64,000 bases of DNA from assembly GCF_000247695.1 (NCBI RefSeq), contig NW_004624778.1, forward strand, positions 13,490,503 to 13,554,502. The letters run 5' to 3'. The notes beneath the pieces are model-generated. The model was not told where the DNA came from. It saw only the letters and a list, made by a program, of their open reading frames with translations, and did not search any database. Position 1 is the stretch's first letter; every line of letters begins with the position of its first letter. Source of the stretch: Heterocephalus glaber (Eukaryota > Chordata > Mammalia > Rodentia > Bathyergidae). Position numbers and translations under genes: made by a program. Shown one piece after another: positions 12,881-26,639 of the stretch.

Positions 12881-13112
12881 CCAATTTTTCCTTAGGTCTG
12901 TCCTCTACATTGTAGGATACCTAACATCTCTGGTCTCAGGCCAGTAGTTATGTTAGCCATCATGACAACCAAAATGCCTGCACACATTGTAAGTTCTCCT
13001 GGTTGAAAACTACTAGGAAGCTCTCAAGGCTCTTTCTGCCTCTTAAACTCCTGCGTGGAGATGATATTGACCAGCAAGGGCAGTGAAAGCTGGGAGGACT
13101 GCAGCAAGCCTA

Positions 13113-13490
<378 letters not shown>

Positions 13491-13516
13491 CTAGAACTTC
13501 ATCTCCCCAGCTAATG

Positions 13517-13562
13517 GACACACACAACATGCACACACACACACATGCACATACACACACCG
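13517..13562. repeat. Interrupted CA microsatellite
   Basis: gacacacacaacatgcacac acacacacatgcacatacac acac, several short CA runs. Confidence 0.9.
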
Positions 13563-15184
13563 AGGTGGAGAGCCTGATTAGCGTTGCTCAAACTGATCAT
13601 CACACCTACTAATAACTAAAATTATCAGAGATTTTAAAAACAAAACATTGCCATGTTCCTATCCCTTCTCCTGTACTGCCAGGCTGCTGCTAACAGGTAG
13701 GAGGGGATTGACTAAGTGAAGAGAGCAGAATGAGAACTGACAGCTTAGAAATGGATAATCCATCCAGAGTAAGAAGCCAGAAGGCAGCAGGCACACACTG
13801 AACCTGCAGCTAGCATCTGCAGAGGTCCACACATAGTGCTTAGCTACAGCCCAGAAAGTGGTTCTCTTCCTGTGTCTCTGCCTCAGGTCTACTTAGCTGG
13901 ATGCTTGAAATGAACATCAGCTTCTAAGGCTGGAGGGAACTTTCAAGGAATTTGGCCACCGCCTCCACTCCCAGACTTCAGGAGAGCAATGTGGATGGAC
14001 AGGGCAGTGACTGCCTTCTGGGTGAGCAGGTTATGGAGAATCATCCTAGGATTTTATAGCCTTCTCCTTCAAATTGTATGATACCAACAAATGTGTTCAG
14101 ATATGCTGGGGCAAGAAACAGGCTAAAGCCCAATGGGCAACAGCCCTCCCAGGGCTGATGTGACATCATCCTTTGCCTCCAAGCACACACTCTTTCAACT
14201 CGCCTCAGTGATACTAACTCACACATAACTGAACTTTGTTTACATTCTTAATGCACTTGCTGTTGGAGGAAAAATTAATCACCTTGGAAAGCTAGGAAAC
14301 ATGGAGGAAATATAGAACAGATTTTGACCTGAAATCACTGGAAATACTTTTATTGATAGTTTCGCATGTATTTGGAATTAGGAATTCTTCCAGTTTGTCT
14401 TTTTTCCATAGAAGCTGAGCTCCAGAGCAGTGCAATGGTTTATCTGGATCCACTGGATTCAGGGGTCCTTCTATACAATGCACCAACTAGCTATCCAGCT
14501 GCCTCTAGGAGCTACATTTGAGCCTTCACTTGTGTTTATCCAAAAACCTAATCATATCACCTGGCCTTTGAGCCAATGGATAACCAAACTTCCTACAGGT
14601 CTTATCTTCAGAAATCCACAGAAGTCTCTTCAATATCCCCTGCTGGCCACACAGGACATACCACCATATAAGTTTACCTTGGAAAGCTGATAACCCAGCC
14701 TTGGGCCTGCTGGAAGGCTTATTAACTCTGAGGCTGAAAGGGAATCCTTTTGAACACCATGTGTTACTCCTAATAGCCCTACATTCCTTGTGGGATTCAT
14801 TTTCTGATGAAGCCACCTTGTAGAATTTAAATGAGGGCTTTTTCAATAAAAATACAGATAGCTATCATTTTGCCCTTAACCTCATATCCTCAGGCCATTT
14901 TTTCTCCTATGGGTATCTAAAATCCATCTTTCCAAAACAAACAAATATAAAATAACAGAATCTCAGAGTCAAAAGAACTTCTCCAAATCATCAAGGCCAA
15001 TATTTTTTGAAAGCAATTTGTAGAATACAATTGCAAAGAGTGTTAATTGGTTTTATTTACACCAGGTTAAATGCAACGTCACTGGTGCATTTAATCACCC
15101 AGTAAGCACCAAGAGAGATTATTTTAAAGTGGACTTCTAGAGCTTATTCACCCAAAGAACTATTGGGTTCCTGGGAAAACATCT

Positions 15185-15290
15185 TCAGAATTGCCATTCT
15201 TATCCACCTTCTTCTCATTCAGATGAGGAAAATGAGGCTCAGTGAGGTTCCCCAATGACACCTGAGCAGCTTGGTGTGGGCTGGCTGGGT
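15185..15290 (-). repeat. MIR fragment
   Basis: Plus strand tcagatgaggaaaatgaggc tcagtgaggtt, a reversed MIR core. Confidence 0.6.
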
Positions 15291-16475
15291 GTGGAAAGCA
15301 CTCATCTTTCATATACACTCAGCAGCAAGGGTTGCCCAAGTCACTTTTCTTGGCCAGCAGCCTTTTACTCTGCAACTTCCCCCATTTCTCCCCTTCCAAC
15401 ATAAAGCCATATGGGGTGGAGTTTAGTGCCTGGCAGACAGTAAGTTCAGAGGTGGCAAGTATCCAATTTGTTCATCTGATCTATTTCCAAGAAATTCTTA
15501 ATTGCTATGCACAGCACTGCAGATGGATTTCCTGACATTTAAATGGCCTGCCAGCAGCAAACACGATGGTCTGCTTCCAGGTACCCTCCCCTTCCCAGTG
15601 CCTCATATTGTGAGTGTGGTAGAGGAGGGAACACAGTTAGGGATCTCTGATAACCACCAAGGGACAGATTTCCAGCCACTGCAGTGGGGTTTGCTCCATG
15701 TTCACCTGCTTCTTAGCACTGATTAAAGGAACTAACAGAAACTGATTTAAGGGAGTGTAATTACATTTAAATATAATTAAATGATGCTAAATCCATTAAA
15801 AATAGCCAGCATTATAGGTAGCAGATTAGTTTTACAGGCCTATATTGCCAAATTCAAGGAACAAACTGCCTCTGGTGTCCAAGTAATTGGATGCTGTTGT
15901 ATCTCCAAGGTAACTCTGGTGATTATGGAACACATTCTCAGGCCTTAATTAAAAATAAAAACTACTGAGCAGAAGGCACATTGTTTATGGGTAGACAGCC
16001 TCTTCGATAGGAGGCCGTGCCATGGACCTGAAAAACAAGACAATATCTGAGAGAGGCTATCAGCAGAACCATTTAAAGATACATTTCTTGAGCTTACACT
16101 CATGCGAAGCACCCTGCTGAGGACCAGTAGGGCCACCAGTATGTGGAAGATGGACTAGATCAAGGGGTCAAGAGTCTGGAAGAAGAAGCAACACTGAAAG
16201 CAGTGCCGGGAAACACATCTGGGGGTGCTCAGAGGCCAGGTATAGATCATCAGAAGTAAGATCAGAGACAAAGTACTTATAGGCCCAAGACTGGCCTTTC
16301 CAAACAGGCACCAGCCTTGCTTGTACTCAGCTGCAGGTGCCAGGAATTCCTTGGCCTGCTTCTCCTGCCTTACAACTGAGCTGCATTAATATTTGACTTT
16401 CTCACCCATGGTTACTCTCATTTGCATCACCCAAGTCCTAGAGTACCACAATCAATCATCCAGCTGTGTACTTCT

Positions 16476-16571
16476 TCTTCTTCTTTTCTTTTTTTTGGTA
16501 CTGGGGATCGAATTTGAAACCTTGCGCTTGCAAGGCAGGTGGTGGAACCACTGAGCTAAATCCCCGGCCCA
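16476..16571 (-). repeat. tRNA-Ala-derived ID-type SINE
   Basis: Reverse SINE: ttggtactggggatcgaatt ... ccactgagctaaatccccgg. Flanks ctgtgtacttct (16464-16475) and ctgtctacttct (16572-16583) differ at one base. The tail contains ttc units. Confidence 0.9.
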
Positions 16572-16767
16572 CTGTCTACTTCTCGAATGCCTACTGAGTC
16601 CTGGACTCTGCTGGTGACATGGACAATCCTTACTCTCATAAAGTTTGGAAGGCAGGAAGATGAAGGTAGGAAGACAAATGCAAAGCAAATAATGACACAG
16701 CAAATGCAAAATAACTACATTAAGCTAAACTGTGCACATGGTGGGGGGTGCTGTAAAAATCCATGAC

Positions 16768-16840
16768 AAGGGACTGCAGATATAGCACATGCTTAGCCTG
16801 CTGGAAGCTCTGGGTTTGATCCCCTGCACCCCTCCCCATG
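16768..16840 (+). repeat. Old ID-type SINE
   Basis: gactgcagatatagcacatg ... cttagcctgctggaagctct, then gggtttgatcccctgcaccc. Diverged, but the B-box region is recognisable. Confidence 0.6.
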
Positions 16841-18175
16841 ACAGGGGTATGGGACTCTGAGAACATTGAGGAGGGGAGGGGTGTTGAGTGGAATGGAAGC
16901 CAAAGGAACATTTGTCATCTTTCTTGAATCTTAACAATATAAACCAGGGGTTTGTCAATGCAAACAGTCCTAATCTTTCCTGTCCCTGACACTGGGCAGA
17001 GTATGGCTGCCCTAAGAATCCATGGAATGTTTACTGGGGTGTGTATGTGGGGGAGGCACAGACTTTATGCCTTTCTTGTTAGGTGTGAGACACCTCAGGA
17101 GCAATACTACCCAGGCCCTAGAGACTCAGACTGGGATGGGATTTGGTCTGTATTGAAGGCTCATCCACCACACCATGGGTCCTTGGCACATCCCAGTCTC
17201 TCTCCTAGCATCGTTGCTGCCAGCCCCATCCACCCTAACATGTGCTCACACAGACATGAACATCAGAAACTGCTTCAGGGCACTCAAGTCTGTAGTTCCA
17301 ACATTCCTTCCTTTCCCACTGGGTCCATGTGGGAGCTTCAAAGCCCTCATGAGGCTACAGAGTCCCAGTCATCAAACTTCAGAACATTTTTTAAGGGAAA
17401 ATGTGTGGGGGTGGAAGGGAGACAGATGATAAGCTCTGCTGGTCCTAGCTAGAGCTCAGGTCTTCCTCTCCCTAAAGACAGAACCAGTTTCATCTTCTGA
17501 TAACCTCTAACATAGATAAACAACAGGAAGTTAATAAATATCCACACAATGGAAAAGGTAGAATACCAGCTTTAGTCTAGGCCAACACCACTAAATTCCT
17601 GAGAGGACTCAGTAATTGCTGACTGTACCACTGCACTGGGACTTGCTCCACCAGCCACCCATCCATGTAGACATCATCCACTACATATCAGCTACTACAC
17701 TGGACACCAGGAAAAGAATTTTCATCATGAGCTTTTATGGAGCATTTTACAGTGTGCATGACTTTCATGTGGACATCTTACTTAATATTTGGCCTCTTAC
17801 TGGCAGAATCTTGGCAAGTGTGTCATTATCTGTCTTGTCAAATTAGACTATAAGCTCTTCTAAGACAGTCACCAATATTCTTTCATCTCCTTGCTGTAGG
17901 GATCTCAGTCTGGAGCCCTGAAAGCACCGCATGGATTGATAACATGTTGTAGAATTCCAAGTAACTCAGGATACTTGGAAAATCAACCCACCAAAAAGAA
18001 TTTATTGAATAGCCACTAAATTTCTTGCCCTTAGTGACAGAAATTTGATGGCAGCTGATTTGAAATGTATTGGTTCTTTTAAAAAATTATCAGCGAGTGA
18101 ACAGAAACCATTATGGTTAAGAATAAACAACCTAGGGCTGCCCTCTAAGTGCAGAGACACATTTCAGTCACATCA

Positions 18176-18517
<342 letters not shown>

Positions 18518-19431
18518 TCAAAAGGCAAAGGGGCTTTTGTACTAAAAAAGAAAATACACTCATTCTGATTGTCCCAATAAAACCAGATGGGTCACACTAC
18601 CATTTCAACTTCTCAAAAAGTACAAGAGACAAAGCAATCGTACTCATTTGGACTTCATTTCAACCAAACATTTTATGGATGATTTTATGAGTCTAATAAG
18701 AATGGTTACTTATCTGTGGTCATTTTTCTCTCAACATAATATCCTGCAAACATCTGTGACACACATCCACAGTGTGGGGGACGAAGGGGAGAAGCCTCCT
18801 GGGATCACTGTCTTAGGGGCTGGCTGGCCAGCAGGCCTCTGGCCAGTCTCAGGTAGGAATGGTTGTTCGCCACGCTGTATGTACCCACATAGTGACATTC
18901 ATACACACCCTCACCAGAACCACTGTGGCAGCAAACAGGATTATCAAATTTGTTATTTACCTATGTGAATTATCAAAAACATAAAATCTCTGAAAATTTA
19001 TGTTTAGCTTGAAGGTATTAACATTTCCTTTTAAATGAAAAGATATTTCAGACTTGTAAAAAAGCTACAGAATGATATAACGAACATTAGTAAACCTACC
19101 ACTCGATTTAAGAAATGATACAGTTTAACTCCATATTCCTCCCAGTAACAGGCTAAAAATACTTTATTCAGCTAAAAAAAAAAAAAAAGGGAATACCTGT
19201 GTAAAAGGGAGGCACAGATGTGTCATCTTGGAAACAAAACTTTCCCCAGATATTTTGCAAAGTGGATAACTAAAGTATGAACAAAGTACAATGAACACTG
19301 TTTAAAAATACCTTCTTACTATGGGATTCTCTGAAGAAGCATTACCTCACTACAGGAAGCAAAAACTAAACAAAAGTCAAGGAACAAAACCTAAGGAGTG
19401 AAACAGAAGTCAGCAATCTATGGTCCAATTA

Positions 19432-19562
19432 CTTTTTTTGTAAGTTTTTGTTGTTGTTTGAGACAGGTTCTCCCTATGCAGTCCAGACCAACCTTGAACT
19501 CACCATGTAGCCCAAGCCAGCCTTGAACTTGTGATCTTCTAGCCTCAACCGCCCAAGTACAT
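19432..19562 (-). repeat. B1 SINE
   Basis: The plus strand shows the reverse complement of B1: tgagacaggttctccctatgc, agaccaaccttgaactcacc, atgtagcccaagccagcc, ttgaacttgtgatcttc. Confidence 0.8.
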
Positions 19563-20540
19563 AAGTAAACTTTAATCAGGACACAGTCATGCCCACTGGT
19601 TTGTTTTGTCCATGGCTACTTCTGTGCTACCACAGCAGAGCTGGGTGGGTGCAGAGAAATCACATGGCACATGGCTCACAAAGCCTAAAATATTTACTAC
19701 CTTGTCTTTTAAGAACAAGTTTGCCAGCCCCTGGAATTTAAAAGAAATGGACAAATTTCTTGAGGAGTAGAGAAGACAATCTTATTAAAATACGTAATTT
19801 GACAAATGTGATCTGCCTTGAGAATTAAAGTATCCATCTCACAGCCTCAGAGGGACCATATCACCTTCTGCCTACCACTTCTTGCCCAGCACTACAGAGG
19901 CCATGGTCGGAAGCCTTCTCCTGTCTCTGCATCCAAGTGTCCTCCAAACCCCCAACTCCAGATAAGACAGGTGTGCAATGATGCTAGGGAAGTCAGGGTG
20001 CCCTTTCTCAACTCATTACCTCTCACTGTCATATCTTTCCCTCCTTGTCCTGCTCAGTGGTCCCAGGGCTGGCCCCACACCCTTCTGTGCTTGCTGGTGG
20101 AACATCAAGCTCGATCAACCGAGGACACTATAGTGATGTACAAGGAAACAGCAGCAGGGAGGCATTTTCCTTCCTGGTTCAGGGTCCGCCCTAGTTATAA
20201 TAATCATTTATCTGGGCGCCCAAAACCTCCTTGATGAGTTCTCACTGTGCAGAGGAGCTCTTGGTGTGCCCACCAGTGGCTTCTGCCCATCAGCTGCTAC
20301 TCCTCAGTCATTTTGCCCTGCTATATCCTAAAGCAAGCGCAGCCTGCTTGTGCATGTCAGTGCTGGCCCCTACTCTTTGGCAAGTTTCTTTACCACATCC
20401 TTTTAGTCATGGTCTAAAGTGCAGCCAAGGGTAGAGGACTCTTCTACTCAATACTTCCTGTGCTGGCTGCTCCTTGCCCTGGTGATAGCTGCTTCCTTTG
20501 CACTACTTTTGGACCCTGAAGGTCCTTTGTGTGTATATGT

Positions 20541-20684
20541 GTGATACTGTGGATTGAATCCAGAGCCATTGCATTGAGCTACATCCCCAGCCCTTTCAAA
20601 ATCTAGGATGAGAGTCACCAAATCACTGGGTTGCCCATGCTGAGCTTGAAACTGAGATCCTCCTACCTTGGTCTCCCTTTTCAT
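20541..20684 (-). repeat. B1-dID composite SINE
   Basis: On the minus strand: gagaccaaggtaggaggatc, a B1-type body, then aagggctggggatgtagctc and gattcaatccaca, the ID half. Confidence 0.75.
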
Positions 20685-21569
20685 AGTTAATCACCCACTG
20701 CTACTTTGGTTAAGAATTATTGATATTAATCTTCTCTGTTGAAATAACAGTGTGATTTCTATCTCTTGACTGATAGTTCATGGGTACAAAAGACAAACCC
20801 TACGTATGTTACCCAGAGAAAGTACTCATTGAGGATTTCAGGACATGAGGGCCTGGCTTCCTCCCCACACAAAGACTAGGGCATGTCCTACTTGGCCACT
20901 GGATAAAACTTCCCTGACTCCCACTACAAACCTAATATGCTGTCCCAAGTTAGTCACATGGCTCAGAAGCCAGTGTTCTGCCATGGTCAGGGAGGGAGTC
21001 AGAAAAACCCAAGGGTGTCCTGAGCTGCTTCATGCTGGCTTCTCAAGCTTCCCTTTATTTCTGCTGCAGGTCCCAGAAATTGAACTCTTCCATCTCCCAA
21101 GTAAGAAAGGCTTTCCCTTTCTGAGGAAAAGGGGTGCTCCCCAGAAAACCTGGCAGAGAAGAGAGGCAGTTTCCTTTAGCTCTACTGTCACCTTCTGCTT
21201 CTGGCAGAGAGAACGTCTTGCATCACTGTAAGCTCGATATGGAAACAGTTAACACGATTACAGTGGATGTGTTTCAGAGCTACTAATGTTTATGGTGCTT
21301 CCAGCTCGGTGCATGGGTAGTCAGGCCTCAGTGCAGTGCTCTTCCTGCTGGAGCACACTGCCTATGAACCTGACCACAGCACCAAAGCCCTACTGGATAT
21401 TCCTCTATCAGTTTCAATGCCGGAGAAAGTGAAAAGGAAAACTTCATCATGCCTTTATTTTTAAAAGGCCAACAAAAGCTCCAGATTCTAAGCTTTGGAG
21501 CTTGAGGGTTGGGGTGGATAAGAATAGGAGGAGGTTCACCAAGCGCAAGAGGGTGTACCCATGGGCTCA

Positions 21570-21884
<315 letters not shown>

Positions 21885-22164
21885 CTATACCCACGCCAAA
21901 TTTAGTCCTTGCTGGATGTGAAACCCTTTAAAATATTCTTTATCCATAATGGCAAGTGGGAGAGAGAATTGAATAATAAAAGAGAAAATGACATTACACT
22001 GACAGAATGTGCTGCTGTATTCATGTAAAACATATGTTAATATAAAAAAATAGGTCATGGATAGTTTAATTTAATAAAATTCACCCAGATTTGTTTTCTA
22101 ACAGGGTCTGTTATACACAAGTAAAGCACATACTTAGAATCACATCCTAGAATCACAGACTTCC

Positions 22165-22270
22165 ATGGCCTTGATAATCTTTGCCTGACAACCTCATTTG
22201 ACAAATGAGGGGCAGTGATGTGTTCATTTGTTTTACAAAGTCAGGACACACTCAAGCTACTTAGGCACAT
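22165..22270 (-). repeat. MIR fragment
   Basis: Plus strand cctcatttgacaaatgaggg followed by a diverged continuation. Confidence 0.45.
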
Positions 22271-22934
22271 AAACAAGTACAGGTTGAAATTCTTAGATGT
22301 TTGCTCTCAGCCCCTAGCTTCTCGTCCTCAGTCAGGCCTCAGATAACTGCTTTAGGGACAGCTGGTAAGAAGGGGCCATATTGTGTCTTATAAATCAAAG
22401 TCAGGCTAAGCAGAGGGCAAAAATAGGAGAATCCCTGGCTAGAAGCTGCACATGAAGGATGGCAGCACAAGCTCTCATGTAGGTCCTGGCCTCAGAAATC
22501 AGCGTCTAGGGCAATGATTGCCCATAATCGTAATTACCCTTGAAAATCATGCGAGTCACAAAATACATTACCTTGTGTGGTACAACCCTGCCTGGTACTT
22601 TGTGTACAACATTTGGTTTTGACAGGATGCCAAAACTAGGCGTGGGCTGGTTTTCCTCCTCCCCAGAGAACTGCTCTTAAATTCTTTTTCTGTGACCCAA
22701 GTGTGTATGGTTGAGTACCCATCAGCTAAACATGCTTAGCTGAAGCTTCATGGCAACTGCCATTTCTCCTCAGCACCTTGTCCTTCTGATCTGATCTCTC
22801 AAAAACATCTGCAGCTCTTTCCTTTCTCCCTGCTGACTCCCAATGCCCTGAGTCCGACCTTCAGCATCTGTTGTCTGGGGTCCGTTGCAAAAGACTTTAA
22901 ATCCATCTCTTTGCTTCTGCTCATGTCCTTTCAG

Positions 22935-23235
22935 ACCGAACTCTACGATGCTGGTAACTCCAATCACTCTCCTGGTTGAAGCCCTTTAGAGGTCCTAGGA
23001 AAAGGTCAACAACCTGGGACAGCCTCTTGGGACTTTTGTGACATGGCCACTTCCTACTGGTCCAGAATCATGGCTGTTCCTTTTCCATCTCTATGTCCCA
23101 GATATGCCAATTTCCTCGTTGTCACTCATCAGTTCCGCCCTCTGTCCATGTTGCCAAGGGTCCCTACCTACCTTTCCTTTCTCATCTCTCCCTATTTCCT
23201 TATGTTGTCACAGAGTTTTTCATGTTACAAGCCAC
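22935..23235 (+). repeat. L2-like relic
   Basis: aactccaatcactctcctgg ttgaagccctttagaggtcc and later pyrimidine-rich text resemble the L2 3' region. Weak. Confidence 0.35.
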
Positions 23236-23689
23236 AGTTAATTTTGTAAACTCCTCTGGCCCATTCACCAAACTTTACCAGGCCCAGCCAGAAAGTGGCA
23301 GAATTCAGCCCTAAACCCTAGTTTGACTATACAACCTGAGCTATAACATTCAGACTACAAAACTCACAAGAATGAAGAGAATATCAGTGGTATGCTAGGA
23401 GAGGAACTTCCTGAAGGAGTAGCTTAACATACTGTGATGACTGGAGATCAAGACATGTGAACTGGAGAGGAAAAGACTTCAGCCCTGCTCACTCATAGCT
23501 TCTGTAGAAAAGAATATTTATGAAGAAAATCATACCAGATCTTTGCTGAAGACAGCAGTTAGCTCTTTCAAAGCTAATTACTCAGTAAGCTCAGAGACAG
23601 AATAATATTACAGTTTCAAAGACTTAATAAAAACAATTCTTTTTTCCCTTTATACTCACTTTTCAAAGTATCTCATTCTGATGATTTTT

Positions 23690-23830
23690 ATAGTGCCCAA
23701 CTATATTTCTCTCATTTTTTGGACAAGCAAAATGAGGAACAGGGTTTTAAGAGGTTGCCCAGGTTCACCAGGCATTGCCTAAGCCTGAAACCCCATTACC
23801 TGATCACCCCACTGTAGAGATGATCATTTA
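23690..23830 (-). repeat. MIR fragment
   Basis: Plus strand ggacaagcaaaatgaggaac agggttttaagaggttgccc aggttcacc, a reversed MIR core. Confidence 0.6.
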
Positions 23831-24587
23831 TGTCTGGCAGCCCATGACTTGGCCATACACAAAACCTAACTCATTACTGAGAGTCAGCCAAACACATCAG
23901 AGTCACCTAAGATTCCAAAGGAGTCTTCTAAACTTGAGGGAAATCATCTTTTGAAGACCCTACATTGTCAATGGCCAGGGCCTCATTGCTTGATGTTCTG
24001 AATCAGATAAACCACCCTCTACCTTCTGTGCTCCTAGTTCCCAAAACTCAAGCACAGCTGGATAACTTCTTCAAGCTGTGGTTTATCATTGCAGGAGTCA
24101 TCAGGACCAGTCACAGCAGATCTCTGCTGAACTATCTGAATCCAATCAAACCAAACATCTCCTTTCTGCTTTGAGATCTCCAATCACTTGTTAATACCAT
24201 GCTTCAGACCTTCTTAATAAGAGACAAAATGCAGTCAATCTTACCCCATCCACCTGGCGTCTGGATCTCAGCTCTCGTTTCAGGCCCATGAAGGCAGCAC
24301 GGAACACTTCATCACCCAGTTTAGATTGCTTTCTTTACTAATAATCCCCAAGAAGAAATATACCACAAAGCCTATTAATAGGCAGACATTGGATCAGGCA
24401 GTAAACAGACCACAAAAGGGGCATGACTCTGATTTGAGTATAGAACCATCAAGGCCAAGGACAGAATCTAGCACCTCACCCAGGGAAGCTTTGCTCTGAC
24501 CTATGCAAGTCAAAGACCTTGTTTATAAAACTGTATCAGTATACTATGGAAAATAAAAGAAGGAAGAAAAAAGAAAAGAAAAGAAGA

Positions 24588-24800
24588 GGGGCCAGGTCTG
24601 GTGGTGTATGTCTATAATCCCAGCTACTTAGGATGTTGACGCAGAAGGATCACAAATTCAAGGCCAGTCTAGGCAGCTTAGTGAGATGCTGTTTCAAAAT
24701 AAAATTTTTAAAAAGGATTGAAAATGTAGTTCAGTGGTAGAGCACTTGCCTAGCATGCTCAAGGCCCTGGGAAGACAGGGAGGAAAAGGAGCAAAATAAA
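24588..24800 (+). repeat. B1-dID composite SINE
   Basis: Reads gggccaggtctggtggtgta, taatcccagctac, then after an A-rich linker gaaaatgtagttcagtggta and gagcacttgcctagcatgct. That is a B1-like left half and an ID (tRNA-like) right half. The following tRNA-type SINE starts 12 bases on. Confidence 0.8.
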
Positions 24801-24811
24801 ACCTTATTCTT

Positions 24812-24906
24812 GGGCCGGGGATTTAGCTCAGTGGTTTCGCTGCCTGCTACGCAAGCACAAGGACCTGAGTTCTGATCCCCGGTACCAAAAAACAAAACAA
24901 AAAACA
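24812..24906 (+). repeat. tRNA-Ala-derived ID-type SINE
   Basis: gggccggggatttagctcag ... gacctgagttctgatccccgg with an A-rich tail. Perfect 14-bp target duplication aaaaccttattctt at 24798-24811 and 24907-24920. Confidence 0.92.
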
Positions 24907-26310
24907 AAAACCTTATTCTTTAATCATCTGAGGATGTAAGGGGAAACTGGCCCTTGCACCTTGCCTTCATTTATTCATCAACAAATTATGCATGAGACTT
25001 TAAAAAAAAATCTCCTTCTGAGGTCATTTTAAATGTGACTGGAGTAAGAGGAAGAACATGGATAACAGGATGCAAATCTGCATTCTCAATTTCCAGAAAA
25101 ATACACAAAATTCATGCCTGACCACTGGCTTCTGGAAAGTCTTCTCTGTATCACTGTAGAAGAAAAGGGTAAGGATATGAGGCAACTCTAAAGAGTCACT
25201 AGGAGCCCTTAACTAGTCCTTCACTTATTTGACTTTTCCAGCTACTGGAACAGGGTTATCAGTAAAACCACACCAAGCTTCAGGGCTCACAGCCAGTCCA
25301 CCTACAAGGTTGAAGACAGCCTCACATCAGAGCACAAGAGTTTATCAAAGGCTCTTCATTTCACTTCAAGATGTAAGAAACTGATCAAACTGGGTAGTTT
25401 TCAAGTGTTCTAGCTGGGAGCCCAAAGGGGCAGGCACCTTGCCCTGATGTGGAATAAGGAAAAACCATTTTTAACCCCAACACAACTCAAATGAATGCAA
25501 AAATATAATTTAGGATGTTTTTGTTCCTGTTGAAGTTATATTTGGGACAAAGTGGTCCAAAATCAACCAGGTGGATCTTACTGGTGTTGTATTTGTTCAC
25601 TCTTTATAAAATTAACCTTAGGGGGAAAAATATCATTTCGTGCAGATTGGTCCTGAAAAAGCCTGCCAGGCCTGGGGTCCACTCTGGGCAAGAAAGAGGA
25701 AGGTGGCAGTGTCCGTGTCCTGACTGCCTACCTGTCTACTTGTGACGAAGAGCTGACATCAGAGCCAGAAGGTGCCAGGTTAGGGTACTGCTCAAACAAG
25801 GTCTGCTCAGCACCTGCTCTACTTAGCAGTTAACATGCATTCCTTGTCTTTGAAGCAGCTGCAGAAGAATCAGACTTGTTAACAACTAGAGATCAGGAAG
25901 AAACAGTACAGCGGATATCATCTAGAACTTCATCCCTGGATCGCAATTGAAACAAGACTTTCCCAGGGGACCCTCTGGCCTGCCTGAGCTATGCTTCCTG
26001 CAGCACAGCCTTATCATTCTGTATTGTAACTCACAAGCTAAGCAAAAGCAGGAGCCATAGCTGTTCTAGTCAATACTGCATCTGCAGTATCTACCATGGC
26101 CTGAGAAGACTGTGATGAATGAACAAACAAATGCTAAACTGCATGGTACATGCATCAAGTAATGCATGAATTTATAGAAAGAAAGCAGAGTTCAAGGGTA
26201 AACCATTAGTGGACCACTTGATGAAAGTAGCTATTGGAAGCACAGCTGGGTCTGGTCCAGGCTCCTCAGGATGGGCTAGGATCTGGATCAGGGATAGCAA
26301 AGCCTTGGAA

Positions 26311-26311
26311 G

Positions 26312-26347
<36 letters not shown>

Positions 26348-26370
26348 GTGTGAGATAGACACACACACAG
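26311..26370. repeat. GT microsatellite followed by a short CA run
   Basis: GT repeat at 26311-26347, then ggtgtgagatag and acacacacac near 26358-26368; the two runs are complementary and could pair. Confidence 0.9.
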
Positions 26371-26639
26371 AGCTGCAAAGACCAATTAACCTCTGCCTAG
26401 ACCCCAAGCTCTTTATACCACCCTCCAGCTTTGGCTCTTTCCATACACCCCAAAATACAGACACCAGGCTGGGGACAACATGGCACTTGGTCCCAGGCTA
26501 GCCCTCATCACACACCTGAGCTACAGGAACTCAGTAGTAGGAATCTGTCAGTACTACATGATACAGACTCACACAGAAAAGTGGACAGAGGCTGCAGGCC
26601 CAGGCAGAGGTGCTATGTGGTATAGAAGCACGAACTAAA

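Noticed and set aside
16952..17452. Open frame of 166 codons on the plus strand
   Set aside because: Composition and wording resemble no protein family, it lies antisense in a MYO5B intron, and it shows no splice or start context. Chance is likely.
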